Source of the DNA: Aptenodytes patagonicus
Taxonomy: Eukaryota > Chordata > Aves > Sphenisciformes > Spheniscidae
Length of the DNA: 64,000 nucleotides
Direction: 5' to 3'
Assembly: GCF_965638725.1 (NCBI RefSeq)
Contig: NC_134963.1
Location: 255,501-319,500 of the forward strand
Shown: positions 49,301 to 61,800 of the stretch, one piece after another
Numbering within the stretch: position 1 is the first letter of the stretch
Layout of the letters: each line of letters opens with the position of its first letter
The notes under the pieces: generated by a model
What the model was told of the DNA's origin: nothing
The model's database searches: none
Seen by the model: only the letters and a program-made list of their open reading frames with translations
Program-made: the position numbers and the translations under genes

Positions 49301-52300
49301 ACCCTTTTTTTTTTTTCTCCTTTTATTTTCCACTTGTTGGCAGGCTGAAACCATTAGATGTAGAATTCATGAAAGCTCTTCATGGAAAAGTCAACATTGT
49401 CCCTGTGATTGCCAAGGCTGACACACTGACGCTGAAGGAGAGAGAAAGGCTGAAGAGAAGAGTAGGTCTAACACTTGATCATGAGAACAGTGCATCCCAT
49501 ACAATGTTAAAGCCAAATGTAAAGTAAATTCAAACTGAAGAGGGGTGAATAATATTGGCCAAGGACCTAATCTTCAGGAAGTGTGAGGTGGGAAATCTTC
49601 ACTGAAGTCTGATGTGCTTTACCAGTTACACTTGCTGAGAATCTGGCCATTCTGGGCTTCATCTATCTTAGCAAGCAGTGCAGTCCAATAGAGCAGGTTT
49701 TGAGCAAAACAGTTTAATGAGGGCTCAAATCATCCTGAAGTGCATGTAGTGTAGATGTTTCAGACTAGCTCTCATTTAGTCCAGTGGACTGAATGCCCCT
49801 TAGGGGTGGGAGTGCGTTAGATACGTTCTGAGAGTGTATCTTTAGGTTGAGTTTCATCCAAAAGAAACTTGGTTTGTGTACTCTAACTGTGGTTTGTAGC
49901 AAAATGTGGTTAAGTCGGGGTGATTGGAAACTTAAAATAAATGCACCCATGATACAAACTAAAACCCATGATACAAACTAAAACACTAACATAGAGACAG
50001 GACAGTTGGGCTAATATATTAGCAGGATGCTCTTTGTAGCTCCATTGTTATGGAAAAATGTATGTTGTCTTGTTTACGTGTTTTCCTACTAGGTTATCTG
50101 TTCATGTGAAATACCAGGACATATTCAGGACTGCATTGGAGAAAGGCTTTCCAGACAGTGGTACTAAAATAAATCTTTTTGCATTGGAAGATTTACTTGC
50201 TGTCTTGATTTTTTTTTTTTTTTTTTTTTTGTGTCAAACCTTTCCAAGACAGGCCAGCCTCTGCCAAATATGACACTGTAGTGAATTCTACAGGAATAAA
50301 GTACATATTTGTGGTTGTACAAGTCTTTAACTATAAATCTAATTTCCATTTAATCTCATCATAGAATAATCTGGCCAATGAATGTAAAGATTTAATCTTT
50401 CCTGGTTTATCCTCTTTGATTCAGAATGACTTCCTGCACCTTCTTAAAGAAAGAAATGGGTAGGTGGTGAGATTGTATTATGTTGAGAGGTGGCTCAGTA
50501 AAACTTACTGAGATCACAAGCTCTTTTTCAGGTTCTGTTGACTCAAAACCAGTACATTCAGTTGTAAAATCTAACAGATTTGAACCCTACAAAGCCTATG
50601 AATTTTTAAGTTAATAACTTATGCCTTGAGTAGTGTAGTGGTAATTAGTACTTCTAAAATGCAGTCTATACTTTGCACCAGAGTATGCAAACTTTTTTTC
50701 ATGGTAAGATTATATCTTAAATCTTTTATATCTTAATATCATTTTATACTACCACTTTTTGATTTTCGTGGAGGGCACGACAGTTGTTTTGATTGTGATC
50801 CTCTGGCTTCCAGTAATGCTTTAGAATGGTTATTGAATCTTTATTCCAAGGGCTTTTGTGTGGGGGTATTTTTCTGTTTTCTTGAAGAGGGAGTACAGCT
50901 TTATTGAACTGAGAAAATAGTATAGTTAAAACCATGCTTACAAAACAGCATGTTAGCTGAACTCAATCTAAATTCAGAGGATTAGTTTAGGAGTTTTTTA
51001 GGTGGACCAGTGCCACAATCAAAGGTGTGACCATGGTTTGTGTAGGCATGTAAGCAACTCCAATTTGGCAAGCGAGGTACTGCTGGCATTGCTGTTGTGT
51101 TTGTATAAAGCTCAGTGATGTAGGAAAACTTGCCCAAGAAATGGAATAAATCCTCTGTATCTGAGGAAGTTTAAAAGGGGCAGTTGTGACTGTATGAACC
51201 TTGTCTGCAATGTAGACAAACATTCACTGAAAGGGGGAGAGGTATTTATACAAAAGTATAAACAAGACCAGCTTTATGATGAACTAGGTGAAAGGGGGGA
51301 GGAAGAAAAAAAAAAAGTCATTCACTGAGTTGAAAAGGATCTCTAGATCTTGCTGGGAGAAATTCTGTCCAGGCTCTTGAGCTTTTTTTTTTTTGTTCCT
51401 CCACAAATGCTATGAGGAGATGACAGGTACTGGTGAGCAAATTGAAAGAACTCTTAGGGAAATAACAAAGCAGAGATGTGGCTGCTTATGCTGGTTTTAC
51501 CGCTTCTCTTTTTCTGTGGCTGTACTGACTTGGTGAAAGATTTTTATCTGATAGTAATATTGTTTGTGGAGCTGCTACCTTTTATAAGAAAACCTGTGTT
51601 TGATCTTTCAGCAGTATACTTCAGGCTCAGTTTTCATAGGTGCTTATTTTTTGGTTCAGCATTTGGTAACAGAATGATGTTGAAAGTTTTGAAGCAGGCA
51701 TTTAAGTGGAACGTTAATTATTTGACAATATAATTCACTGGGAATCTGAATGTTCTGCTTTGTCAGTTCAAATACATAAAATAAACTGATATAAAATAGG
51801 TTCTAGCTACAGTCATCTTTCACAAAAGCAGTTCTTAGGTGAAATGAAGAGGAACATACTCTTACCAGGTTTCAATACTTGCTGTAATTGTTTTGGGGCT
51901 CGCTCTTCTGTGCTCCTTTTATCTGCTGCTTGGTGGCCTCTCTTAGGGTCAAGCATAGCATAGTGCACATGCTGTTTGACATTGGCTTCTGTGTATTGGT
52001 AACACTGGATTTTAGCTGAAACATGGCAGTAGCACAAGCAAACATGTTTCCCAATGTGAATTTGGAATTGCTTATTTTTCAGTACTGTTCTGTAAGGGAT
52101 GTTAGATTGAGGGTTTATGATGTACATTTATTGTGGAAGATGGAGATGAATCCCAGTTTACATATCCTGTGATGAACAGATTAATTTAAAGGCAACCTCT
52201 CTTGACCATATTCAGCGCTAATCCATGTCTAGTTCTTTTTAGTTTGAGCAAAGTTACTTTTAAATAACTAGTCTTGTCTTGACTTACATATATGGACACC

Positions 52301-55300
52301 ACATTTATGCATTGGCTAAATATAATGAGATGAATGGCGCTTATGCTGTAGTCTGAGGGAGTGGTTAGGAAACAGGTAAACAAGTCTTCATTATTTTTGT
52401 ACTGCTGGCAAAGGTCACTTTACAAACTGAGTTTATACTAAGTCAAATGTATGATGTGGTTCCAAAGCTTTGAAAGTCTGGCTACTGTATATTGTTCTAA
52501 CTCAAAGCATCTTGGCTAACAGAATCTCTAATCAAGAATAAGAATCAAAATCCTGCTTTGCTGACGCAGCTTGAAGTCTTTTTTTTTTTTTTTTAGATGT
52601 TTCTGCCATTTGGCCATCAATCTAAAGTAAAATGTTTTTGTTTTGCCGCTTTGGACTAAGCAGCAAGATCAGTTTGTGGTGCTTGCAAAGGAAACCCAGC
52701 TTGGAGTAATTCCTGTTTGGTCTTTCTGGAATTCAAAGTTATTTTTTAAAACTCTTGAGTGGGAAGAAATGCAAGGCAGTTTCACAAGCTGTGCCATGCA
52801 AGGCTGCTAAGGAAACCTGCTCAAAAGAATGACTTCATGAGAGGGGAACTAATATTTTGACAACTTTTTTTATTTCCCATGGGAAGGCTAATCTTTAGGA
52901 ACACAGAATCCTCTGAGGCCAATAAAATTCAGATTTGAAGAAGCAAAATGCTGTTTCATTGTTAGGACCATAAAATACAGTTTGTTTTTATTGCAATTCT
53001 TTTTCCTTTCAGGAAAGCACTAGGTTTAACAGCTGTAATATATTATTCTAGCACCCCTTGTTGTCGGCTTTCCCGTTATTGTTTCACTTGCATTTTATCT
53101 TTAAGATCTCGGCGAGGTTAAATGTGCTTTCTTGTTTTATGCAGCTACTTAAAGGCATCGCACTGCAGCACTGCCCCACCTATCCCAGCTGTGCATCTTT
53201 TATTATAATTTGGTGGCAATTTAGTTATCTTCCATTTTGCAAAACAATAACAACTTGATTTAAATGTAATTGCGCGAATGTAACTGTTAATTGCCTATTG
53301 GCAACACTTATTCCCAAATTTCTTTTTTCCTTTAAAAATACTGCTCTCTGTGTTGGTGGGGGCTCATAATATTTTATTCAGTGTGTGCGCATATGTGAGT
53401 GCGGGGGATGTTTATATACCTGGCAGGAAAACATTGTCATGGGAATAACTGTGGTTCATACGTGGTCATTCCTCTTCTAATGGTGTGAGGGATTGTTTTA
53501 TTTTAAACAGCTGTTTAATAATCAAGCTGTGGTTGGACAAGTTTTGTTTATACTGTAGCTATTGGTTGCCATCATGACAGAGGTTCAAGGAACCCAACAA
53601 TACTATGGGAAGGCTCATTAAGACCTCTTGTGCATTTGAAGTCTGGCTGTGTTTGTATTATCAAGTTAATGTCCCGTTATATATGTAGTAATGATAGCAC
53701 AAGTCCTTACATAGGCTTTTCTGAATGTTTTTATGATTACCTCAACACCCTACCCCCCCACCCCCCCGATTTTGCCCAGACTTTGTCTACTGTAAGAGTT
53801 CATTACTGCAGTAGTGCTGCTGCTTGGTTCAGGTGCTGGTTGTGGGGTTACAGTTGCAACTTGTTAGGGAATACTAATCTAGGAAGTTTGCACAGTTAAC
53901 CTTTTTCTGCTGGGACATCCAAGATCCCTTTGAAGAGAGTTATTGTGGAATCTCAGCATTCTTCATGCTCTCCTCGTACTACCACACTTTCTTTAGTGAA
54001 AGAAAATCTTGTCAGTGTGTTTGATGGGATTTCTGACTTAAATATTTTTAATAGTATGGCAGTAGAAGCATTCTCTTCAGCTTTGAAGGAAGGATTGATC
54101 TGTACCACCTTTTGAAACTGCCAAAGGCCTGGAATTATGCTAGCTGCTTACCCCTGCGGTGATTTCATTAGGAAAAGAATGTATACAGGAATACAGATAG
54201 TGTATTTTTTATGTTAATCTCAGACATTAGTGACAGTAAAGAAAACTGTTTATGGATGGTTTTTCTCTTAGTGGATTTTGAATAACTTTCTCCAGTTTAA
54301 GTGGATAATAATAATCAACAATTTTGTCTTGTTGATTCAAGAGACAATAGGCACTGTCTTTTAAATTTTTTACATATCAAATACACAAATACATACTTTG
54401 ACATGAGCTGCATTGTTTTGATGCTGTAACTGATGAATCCCTTCTACAAATTCATTGCTTTTTCTTATTTTTTGCATTAACTTCACTTTGGGTTTGTCTG
54501 CTTCTGTATTATGCTCCATGTAAATCTTCTGGGTTTTTTAATGATTTACTTGCTACGTTTTCTAAAAATGCATTTATCTTTTGTGCCTTTTTAAAAATCT
54601 TTAAGCCTGTGTTATTTGGCACTTTTGACATTGAGTCAAGTGTATATTTGTTAGTCTTCAAAAAGTGCTGTGCAAGAGTGCATTGTATTACAAATATTTT
54701 ATTAGTTATGCAGCTAACATTCATAGCAAGTAGTGTTCTAGTTCTGATGTTTATTCCCTGAGTACAGCTACAGATTGTTGTCTGAAGGCCTGGATTGCAT
54801 CTTGATATGTTTACTTTAAAACTTGTTTCTGTATCACTGCACAAAAATACGCTAGTTAAGGTCATATGCAAAGAAACATACGTTAGGAATGTCACAAAAC
54901 ACATTTAGTCAGTGAGTCTGTTTCTCTTTGAGTGGACAGACAGCTGAGCTGCTGTTCGTGTTTAGCCATGTCTGACTTTGAAGATTGTATCACAGATAGA
55001 TTACAAACAGTTGAATTCAGAGGTAATCTCAGCCAATGTTTTGGCTTTTTAAAAATGCCTGTTAGTAAGCTCTTTTAAAAGAGAACCTCTGTAGTTAGCA
55101 AATCTTAGCAATGTTTTTAAGATACTTTTCTGCAACAGTAAAATCTTTAAAATCCAACCAGGTCTAGTTGTAGGCTTCCTTTCTTCATTTTAAGGATGTG
55201 ATTGATTTCCCACTTAGTATTCCTTTCTTACACCTCAAAACATGTAGGTTGCTTGCTGAGTGCTTTTATACCTTGAACTGTTCTTACCAGAATATTTATG

Positions 55301-58300
55301 GACTTGAGGTTCAAGTCTCTGTTGAATGAAGAAAAAATGAAAAATGCTGAGTTTTTTTTCTTCATAGGTAGAATGAAATTAATGCCATGTAAGATAGTCT
55401 TGTAGGACATAAACTAATTTGGTAGTACATAAACTCAAAGCATAAGTAATGGCAATTTCTGCTAATGATTTTTTTCTAAGCATTGTCAAACTACCTAAAG
55501 CAGAAAAACATTCTGAGTTTTCTAGATGTGACAGACTAGTAAATCAATCTTATATATTTTTAACTTAATACCTCTTCAGTGAAATAAGAATTTATTATTC
55601 TTCCTTTTTTGTAAACTTCAGGTTCTGGATGAGATTTCTGAACATGGCATTAGGATTTATCAGCTCCCTGATGCAGATTCTGATGAAGATGAGGAGTTTA
55701 AAGAACAAACCAGAGTTTTAAAGGCAAGTCTCACTCCTAATTTATTATTTTGCTGCAGTAGTTCTTCAAGCCTACAGTGTGCTTAAAGGTACTTTATTCC
55801 TTTATAACATGTTGAAAATTTAGGTTTTCTTTGGATGTTGACTCTGAATTATAATCCTTTTTATTCCAGTCTCTGCTTCATCAGAATTCCAAATGTAGTG
55901 TGTCATGACTTTCTTTTCTTTTAAATGTAAGCAACTCTTCACTAAGAACTGTGATTTGCAGTCTGTTTTCTGACTCAAACTTTTTAACATGCAAGCAAAG
56001 AGAGAGAATGTACGCGTGTTATGGTTAGTATACTAATTAACAACTTTCCTCATGTTAGAGCAGATAATAAAGGTTTTACTGAAGTAATTTCCTCTTTGTG
56101 CTGTGATACTTGCAAAGGTGCTTGAAGAATGTATCTGAAATTCTCTCTCTAGCTACTTTAATCTGTATCTGAAGTATGTTTCTGTTGGCTGTTTTCCATG
56201 CATGATGTTATGTCAGATGACACATTATGCCCAAACTGTACTTCAACAACAGTCAAGTGTTCCTAAAGCAAAGCGTCATTTCCTTTTGTGCTTCTGTTAA
56301 GACAAACTGATCCTGACAAAACTACAGGTGTTAATAATGAGATGTTGCATTGCCCAGAATAGGATTTGTTGTTTTTCTGATGTGGAAGGATTTTAGTAGA
56401 CTACATTTGTCAACATTTATTTTCCCCCTCTCCTGTCTGTTACTTAAAAGTCTCTGTGTGTTCTTTAAAAGAAAAACAAAACACAAAAAAAGTAACCAGT
56501 CAAAAATCAAAACAGTTACTTGTTTTGCTCTGTCTCAACTAGGCTAGCATTCCCTTTGCTGTTATTGGATCCAATCAACTTATTGAGGTGAAAGGGAAAA
56601 AAATCAGAGGCCGTTTGTATCCCTGGGGAGTTGTTGAAGTTGAAAATCCAGAGCACAATGATTTCCTTAAACTGCGCACAATGCTGGTGTGAGTAATGGT
56701 AAAATTATCCCATCTCCTGTGGTGATGTAACTGGTGCAATGACTAGAGAGTTATAAGAACATGAACTCCTTAATTCAAAACTAGCTCTGATGGCAGTGTA
56801 GAGTGACTTTTTATTGTGTGTCCACTGCCCGAGCTTGTTTTGCTGCTGTAATCCCCTGATCTCTGACTTCAGAAAATATTTTCTATATTTTATGTTGTCA
56901 GATATATGTGACAGTTCTTATGCCGTATGTGAACTGATTTGATAGCTTTACATATAAATTGAAGTTTTTTATAGTGCAGTGGGTAGTGCAGAGAGGGTTT
57001 TAAAATATTACTCAAAGTGATTGATTAAACTCTAAATAGTATTCTAAAGGCAAAGCTCAGTTTTCTTGGCAGTATAGAAAATCCTATGTTAAATATGATA
57101 CCCTGCCCCTTTATGATTTTAGCCAATATGGATATTCTTCTTGTGCAGATGGTTTTAAGTGATTTTTTTTTTTTAAATGACATCATGCTATTGTTGGAAA
57201 TTGAATTCCGTTGTGTATTTCTGATTTCAGTCTCTAATGGGCAGGGATTGCCCTCTGCTGGTCATTGGTAGCAAGCATTTTTTTCCTTTTTTTTTTTTTT
57301 GACAATTGAAAATTATTAGGCAATGTCAGCTGTTATGTAAGCCAAGGAGCTCCACCTAGTTCTCAGTTACAAATTATACTTAATAGCACTTAAGAGTCAA
57401 AAAATACTTCAGGAATTAAAGTATCTTTCTGAATAACTGTCTTCACAAGATTCTTAACACTGCAAAGGCTGGTATAAACAACTCCTATAAAGTAATTAGT
57501 GAACAAGAGGAGGACAACATACTTTGGGTCTTTGAAGAATATTGGTAGGAGGGCACTTAAGTATGAATTAAAGACCAATAAACATGAAAGCAGTGTTCTG
57601 GCTAGCTTTATGGCAGGCTTGGTCTGTAAGGATTATTTTTCCAGTAAACACATCCATTATATAAAGCAAAAATAGAAGATAAGAGTGTTTTTCTTCCCTT
57701 TGACAAGAAGGGCAAAGTGTACAATAGCCCTTTGCATGTTCTAGAACGCACATGCAGGACCTGCAGGAGGTGACCCAAGATTTGCATTACGAGAACTTCC
57801 GTTCAGAGAGGCTAAAACGAACTGGCAAGTAAGTACGTGCATGCCTTTGGGCTCTGCTGCTTGTGAGTCTCTTCTTTTTCCACTGTGATGTTGAACTTGC
57901 TCTTCCTCCTAACTAATCCCACCTGTAACTAATAATTTCTCATGAGATTTCAGTCTGTGGAGTTACTGAAACTTGTATGAAATGTTCTTCTTGAAGAGGA
58001 ATAATACCTAGCGAAGTGCCATGCTTAGAAAAGCTGTTCTTGTTTTTGTATCTGTTCCTTCTTCTTTACGCTTCTAATTGGAATGCACATAAAGAAGTAC
58101 TGGGCTGCAAGCAAGATTGGTTTTTATTTAATGATGTCTACTTGGAAAAAATAAACTCTAGTAGGCCCCAGCCTATCTGATTGGGTAGGATGTTGCTTCT
58201 CCAGTTATTGCAGGACTGCCATGGTGGCTGTTCTCTTGCTCCTTCATATATAGCTAGAGAGAGAAGTTTAGACCAAACAGTCTTTTTTTGCTAATGTGTT

Positions 58301-58844
58301 TGTGTTTTGTGGCTTTTTTTTTTTCCTTGGCAACTTAATGCAAAAAATCTGCATCTACCTGTGCTGTATCTTTTTTGATAGCAACTTATTCTTGTCCCCA
58401 CTTTACTTGTTCTTTAAGTATTCAGCCAAGCATTTTGATCTTAAAGAAGAAAGGAAATAGCCTACACAGCTTTTTAATGGTTGATTTTTGTACCATGTAT
58501 AGATAGTGGAGGGAATCTCTTGCTTAGAGTAAATGACAAAAAATCCCCATAGCAGCGAAGAAATCAAATTTTAAGAAATGGAGAGTTAATAACAGGAATC
58601 TATGAGGTAAAGATAGCCTTTTACAAAAGGGAGGCATGGGTTTAAGAATGTCCTAATTCTCCCCTGTGCGGAAGCATGTAGACTTTTTTGTTGTTGTTAT
58701 ATTAGCTGAAATATGAGCCTTGAATCTCTTCTTGGAGATTTTTACTTCTGTATCTTATACCATTAATGCATTCTTTTGTTCAATAGACCTGTTGAAGAAG
58801 AAGTGGTAGACAAGGATAGAATCCTCCAACAGAAGGAGGCTGAG
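40357..58844 (+). CDS. SEPT2L: Septin of the SEPT2 type (SEPT2-like), ten coding exons, 3' end not visible
   Basis: Septins are GTP-binding proteins that form hetero-oligomeric filaments in cytokinesis, membrane diffusion barriers and cilia. Exons are 40357-40383 (coding part of 40332-40383), 41502-41601, 43113-43199, 43830-43953, 48746-48880, 49344-49461, 55622-55723, 56543-56688, 57745-57828 and 58787-58844. They total 981 nt, 327 residues in frame. Features: polybasic RKSVKKGF (28-35); P-loop GESGLGKST (43-51); Thr77 in RTVQI, equivalent to the catalytic Thr of SEPT2; G3 DTPG (100-103); G4 AKAD (181-184); GSN (240-242); and the septin unique element with RGRLYPWG (253-260). SEPT2-type strings ([51 protein letters not shown]) separate it from SEPT5/1/4, which read VEILKHTVDIEE and NTVVEA. 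The C-terminal coiled-coil exon (LRRMQEM... in SEPT2) was not found before 64000. The gene symbol follows my memory of the avian/amphibian SEPT2-like paralogue. Confidence 0.93.
41502..41601 (+). CDS. SEPT2L: Septin exon 3: N-terminal conserved region
   Basis: Encodes [20 protein letters not shown] then [13 protein letters not shown], ending with the first base of the P-loop Gly codon. Acceptor CTTGTCAG, donor G|GTGAGT. Confidence 0.95.
41636..41654 (+). repeat. Short (CAA)n microsatellite
   Basis: About six CAA units in septin intron 3. Confidence 0.85.
43113..43199 (+). CDS. SEPT2L: Septin exon 4: P-loop (G1)
   Basis: Encodes the nucleotide-binding loop [20 protein letters not shown] and then PERYIPGAA. 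Acceptor TTTGTAG, donor GCAG|GTAAAT. Confidence 0.96.
43830..43953 (+). CDS. SEPT2L: Septin exon 5: switch regions and DTPG (G3)
   Basis: Encodes [20 protein letters not shown] and [21 protein letters not shown]; it ends two bases into a Cys codon. Acceptor TATTTTAG, donor CTG|GTATGT. Confidence 0.96.
43954..48745 (+). other. SEPT2L: Septin intron 5
   Basis: 4.8-kb AT-rich intron. No exon, RNA gene or mobile element recognised. It ends in a pyrimidine-rich tract with C7 just before the acceptor. Confidence 0.6.
48746..48880 (+). CDS. SEPT2L: Septin exon 6
   Basis: Encodes [40 protein letters not shown] and PFGH. Acceptor ACCACAG after a C-rich tract, donor GG|GTAAGA. Confidence 0.96.
49344..49461 (+). 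CDS. SEPT2L: Septin exon 7: AKAD (G4)
   Basis: Encodes [20 protein letters not shown] and [19 protein letters not shown], carrying the guanine-specificity motif. Acceptor TTGGCAG, donor AGA|GTAGGT, phase 0. Confidence 0.96.
49946..49983 (+). repeat. Perfect two-copy tandem repeat, 19-bp unit
   Basis: The unit CCCATGATACAAACTAAAA occurs twice without mismatch (49946-49964, 49965-49983). Confidence 0.9.
50209..50230 (+). repeat. Poly(T) run, 22 T
   Basis: Uninterrupted homopolymer in septin intron 7; no adjoining SINE or LINE body recognised. Confidence 0.85.
52579..52594 (+). repeat. Poly(T) run, 16 T
   Basis: Uninterrupted homopolymer in septin intron 7, followed by AGATG. Confidence 0.8.
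55622..55723 (+). CDS. SEPT2L: Septin exon 8, followed by a GC donor
   Basis: Encodes [20 protein letters not shown] and [14 protein letters not shown]. The donor is AAAG|GCAAGT, i.e. GC instead of GT, with otherwise perfect consensus; the next exon starts GCTAGC (Ala-Ser), which keeps the SEPT2 reading LKASIPF. Confidence 0.95.
56543..56688 (+). CDS. SEPT2L: Septin exon 9: septin unique element
   Basis: Encodes [40 protein letters not shown] and FLKLRTML. Acceptor CAACTAG, donor GGT|GTGAGT. Confidence 0.96.
57745..57828 (+). CDS. SEPT2L: Septin exon 10: end of septin unique element
   Basis: Encodes [20 protein letters not shown] and ERLKRTG. Acceptor GTTCTAG, donor CAA|GTAAGT. Confidence 0.96.
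58787..58844 (+). CDS. SEPT2L: Septin exon 11: linker to the C-terminal coiled coil
   Basis: Encodes [20 protein letters not shown], corresponding to the SEPT2 segment that ends KEAE just before the coiled coil. Acceptor TCAATAG, donor GAG|GTAAGA, phase 0. The presence of a good donor shows that at least one more exon follows. Confidence 0.92.
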
Positions 58845-61800
58845 GTAAGAGGGAACTTCTAAAACTCTTGTTCTTTAATATAACATGCTACCTTCCAATT
58901 GCATTATTCTACCATTATTCTACATCAGCTACTACCTACAGAGTGTAAGATTGGAGTTGTGAAAAATGACAGACCTAATCTGAACATACAAGTCGCCCAT
59001 ACAAAGTGTTTTGTTTATAGTCACTTGCATACTGTGGATGGTAGGTAGCATGTGGACTCTTGGTTGTAGGCAGGGTATTTATCACTTCCAGTTTGTATGC
59101 TAACTTTCCGTAAGGATAGTTGCTATTTTTTAAGTATTGAAATCAATTTATGTTTATCAGCCACACATGCTGCTTTAACAATAGTATGTTGCGTAGACTG
59201 GTAGTCTAATGTCATTTCAGATGTGTATGGCTTACTACAAGCATGTTACCAGTAAATTTCTTCTTATGTCTTGTGGCTATGGACTAGAAAAAGGTTGTTG
59301 AGTCTTAAAAATCCCATGATATAATTAATGTGTATGTTTTTTTTCATCTTAATCTTGAGTTGCAGCAAAATTCATAGTATTTATGTTGTACCAGTCAACT
59401 TGCGGATTTGGTGTTTTCAATCTCCGATTTCTTATTCTGGTTTCAAGTTATTACTAGGCCTTTCAACTTAACATTTTTATGCTGAAGTTCTGAAGATTCA
59501 GAGATTTTTAGCCTAGTATTTAAATTCAAGTAGTACACTGCCAATGCTTATGACTGCTTGCATTGTGAAAACTTAAGACTTGCTGCCAATTGGAAGATAG
59601 TGTTTTTTTCTGTTTATCCTTCTTTTATCCAATTCAGCTTGGATCCAGGTCCATAAATGCAGGAAGGCATGACTTAAAAGATCGATGCATATATGCAGTG
59701 ATTTGGAGTAAGAAATAAAAAAAACTACAAGCAGTTTTGTGTATTTCTGAGGTGAAAGATTCAGACTCCTGTACATGGAAATTTTTGAAATATAGCTCCT
59801 TCGGTCTGTGGATTTTCATTTTCCTTGATAGCATCCATATTTAAAAATAGCTGACCCTGGTTAGCTCTTGGCTAACCCTGGCATGTTGACATAAATAGCA
59901 AAAAACTTTCCTAAAAGGAAGTGCAGAAGCAGCTGATTATCACCATAACTAGTAGTTAATAATATGAATTACTGGAGATTAAATGAGTTGCATCTTTATC
60001 ACTGTATTATTTCATTTCAGCAACATAAGCACACTTGATGGCCATGCACATATGAGAGTGGAACTTCTGCAAGTGTTCTGTACGCAAATTAACTGCCTCC
60101 CATTTACTGATGTGTGTACAAAACAGGAGACCATCAGCTGATAGCCAGGAATACTAGATGCTTTGAAAATGTCAGGAGCATTGTTTGGAATGTTTTGTGT
60201 TTTTTCTCCTTTTTCTTCCTAATGCTTCCAAGATTCAGGCAGTAGGCTTAGAATTTAAGTCATAACTGTTTCTCCTGTTATTTGAACTATATCAATTGTA
60301 CATGTCTAGTAGTTAAGTAGAAACTTGGGTATCCTTGTAGAACTATTTGTCTTGAGGCTTACATCTGAAAAAAGTCTCTTATAACAGTTTCCCCTGGAAA
60401 CTGTTGATAGGGCAGGCACATTATTATATACCTGTCTATTCTGACCACTCTCTGTGAATGTATATATAGTATTTTTATATATATGTATGTAATGTATTTT
60501 TTATATAATATGGCTAAAGGGATGAAGTCTTGAATTTCTTGGAGGACAGTCTCTGAAAGTTTCCTCTGGGACTAATCATCTCTGAATAACTGCTGCTGAA
60601 GTTGCAGAGGATTAGGTTAGAACTTGAAAAAACAAATAGATTTTTAACTTCTGCGTTCTATTGTCCCAAAGAGGTCAAAAGGCTTTGCTGAATCTTCTGT
60701 AGATAAGCCAGTATGAAATCCCTTCATCTCCGTATCATCCCTAAGGTTCAGACTGGGAAAAGTTTGGGGAGGAAAGAGGCACAGAGGAAATGGGCTTGCA
60801 TTCCATGGCCTTCGCAGAGAAAACAAATATCCACTTCCCCTCCTGTTTTGCATTCCCATCAGTAACGGTGCTTGAATTTCTATTTACAGTTTTGTGAGGT
60901 TTATATAACCTTGGAAGGAATGAATGCTTGGGCTAGTGCCAGGATCATCTTTATCAAAGCATCACTTTTGCTAAATGATCTTTTATTATGCCAAAGGATG
61001 TGGTCCCCAGTTCAGCAATTTGGAATTGCTAATCTGTCATTGTGGATTTATTGCTCAGTCTGGTTGTGCTTTCTGCTCATTTGCAAGTGATGACCTGTTT
61101 TTCTGAGCTGGGAAGTGAAAATAAGAATAAAGGTGTCCATGTTCCTTACTATAAATGTGCTGCAGTTCAGATTATTTTGATGTTGTAGTGTAAATGGGCA
61201 CAAACTTAAAGTTTGCAGTGTTGTGCCGTATTCTTCCTACTCTGAAAATATCTCATAATAAAAACCTTTCAAAGTTTTGAGAGGCAATACTTCCAGAAAA
61301 ATGTTAAGGCCATGATTACATAAAAACAGCAAGGAACAAGGTGCTTCTGATTTTTCCAGTGAGCTACCCTGAGGCTTTGGGCAAATCCCTTTGCTCCACT
61401 GTCTTCAGTGGAGTTGGTCAGCAGTAGGCTGAATATCGTAGGATTAACCGCAGTGTTGAAATTTGTTTTCTCTCTGTCCTTCCACTTTCTGAATGTGTTT
61501 AACCCTTTGGCAGATGAGATTAAGAACCCTGGTTTAGTATGGGAGTCAGTGCAGGGACAGCCTGCAGTGGCGGGGCTGCCAGGCTGGGGTCTAGCAGCAG
61601 CAGCCCTGTGGGTAGGTGAGGATGTGATGAGTGTGTGCAAGTAACTGCCTGGTGTTGCAGGTATTTGCGTAAGTGTTTTCTTGAAAGATAAGGTGAAAAC
61701 TTTTATGTGGAGAGACAGCATGGCTGCTGCTGAAGGCCTGCAGACCTGAGGGAAATAAAAACAGCTCTAAGGTTTAATTTGTGTTGTGGAATGCTATTGC

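Larger units (their letters stand above)
49462..55621 (+). other. SEPT2L: Septin intron 7
   Basis: 6.2-kb AT-rich intron, the largest between coding exons. Contains a perfect 19-bp tandem duplication (49946-49983), a T22 run (50209-50230) and a T16 run (52579-52594). No internal exon recognised. Confidence 0.6.
55724..58786 (+). other. SEPT2L: Septin introns 8, 9 and 10 (around exons 9 and 10)
   Basis: Intron 8 (55724-56542) is GC-AG; introns 9 (56689-57744) and 10 (57829-58786) are GT-AG. Nothing else recognised apart from short T runs. Confidence 0.65.

Noticed and set aside
61269..61721. 150-codon - strand frame and a MIR-like GCTTTGGGCAAATC motif
   Set aside because: The frame has no recognisable domain and lies in the septin last intron; the SINE similarity is limited to about a dozen bases and cannot be supported.
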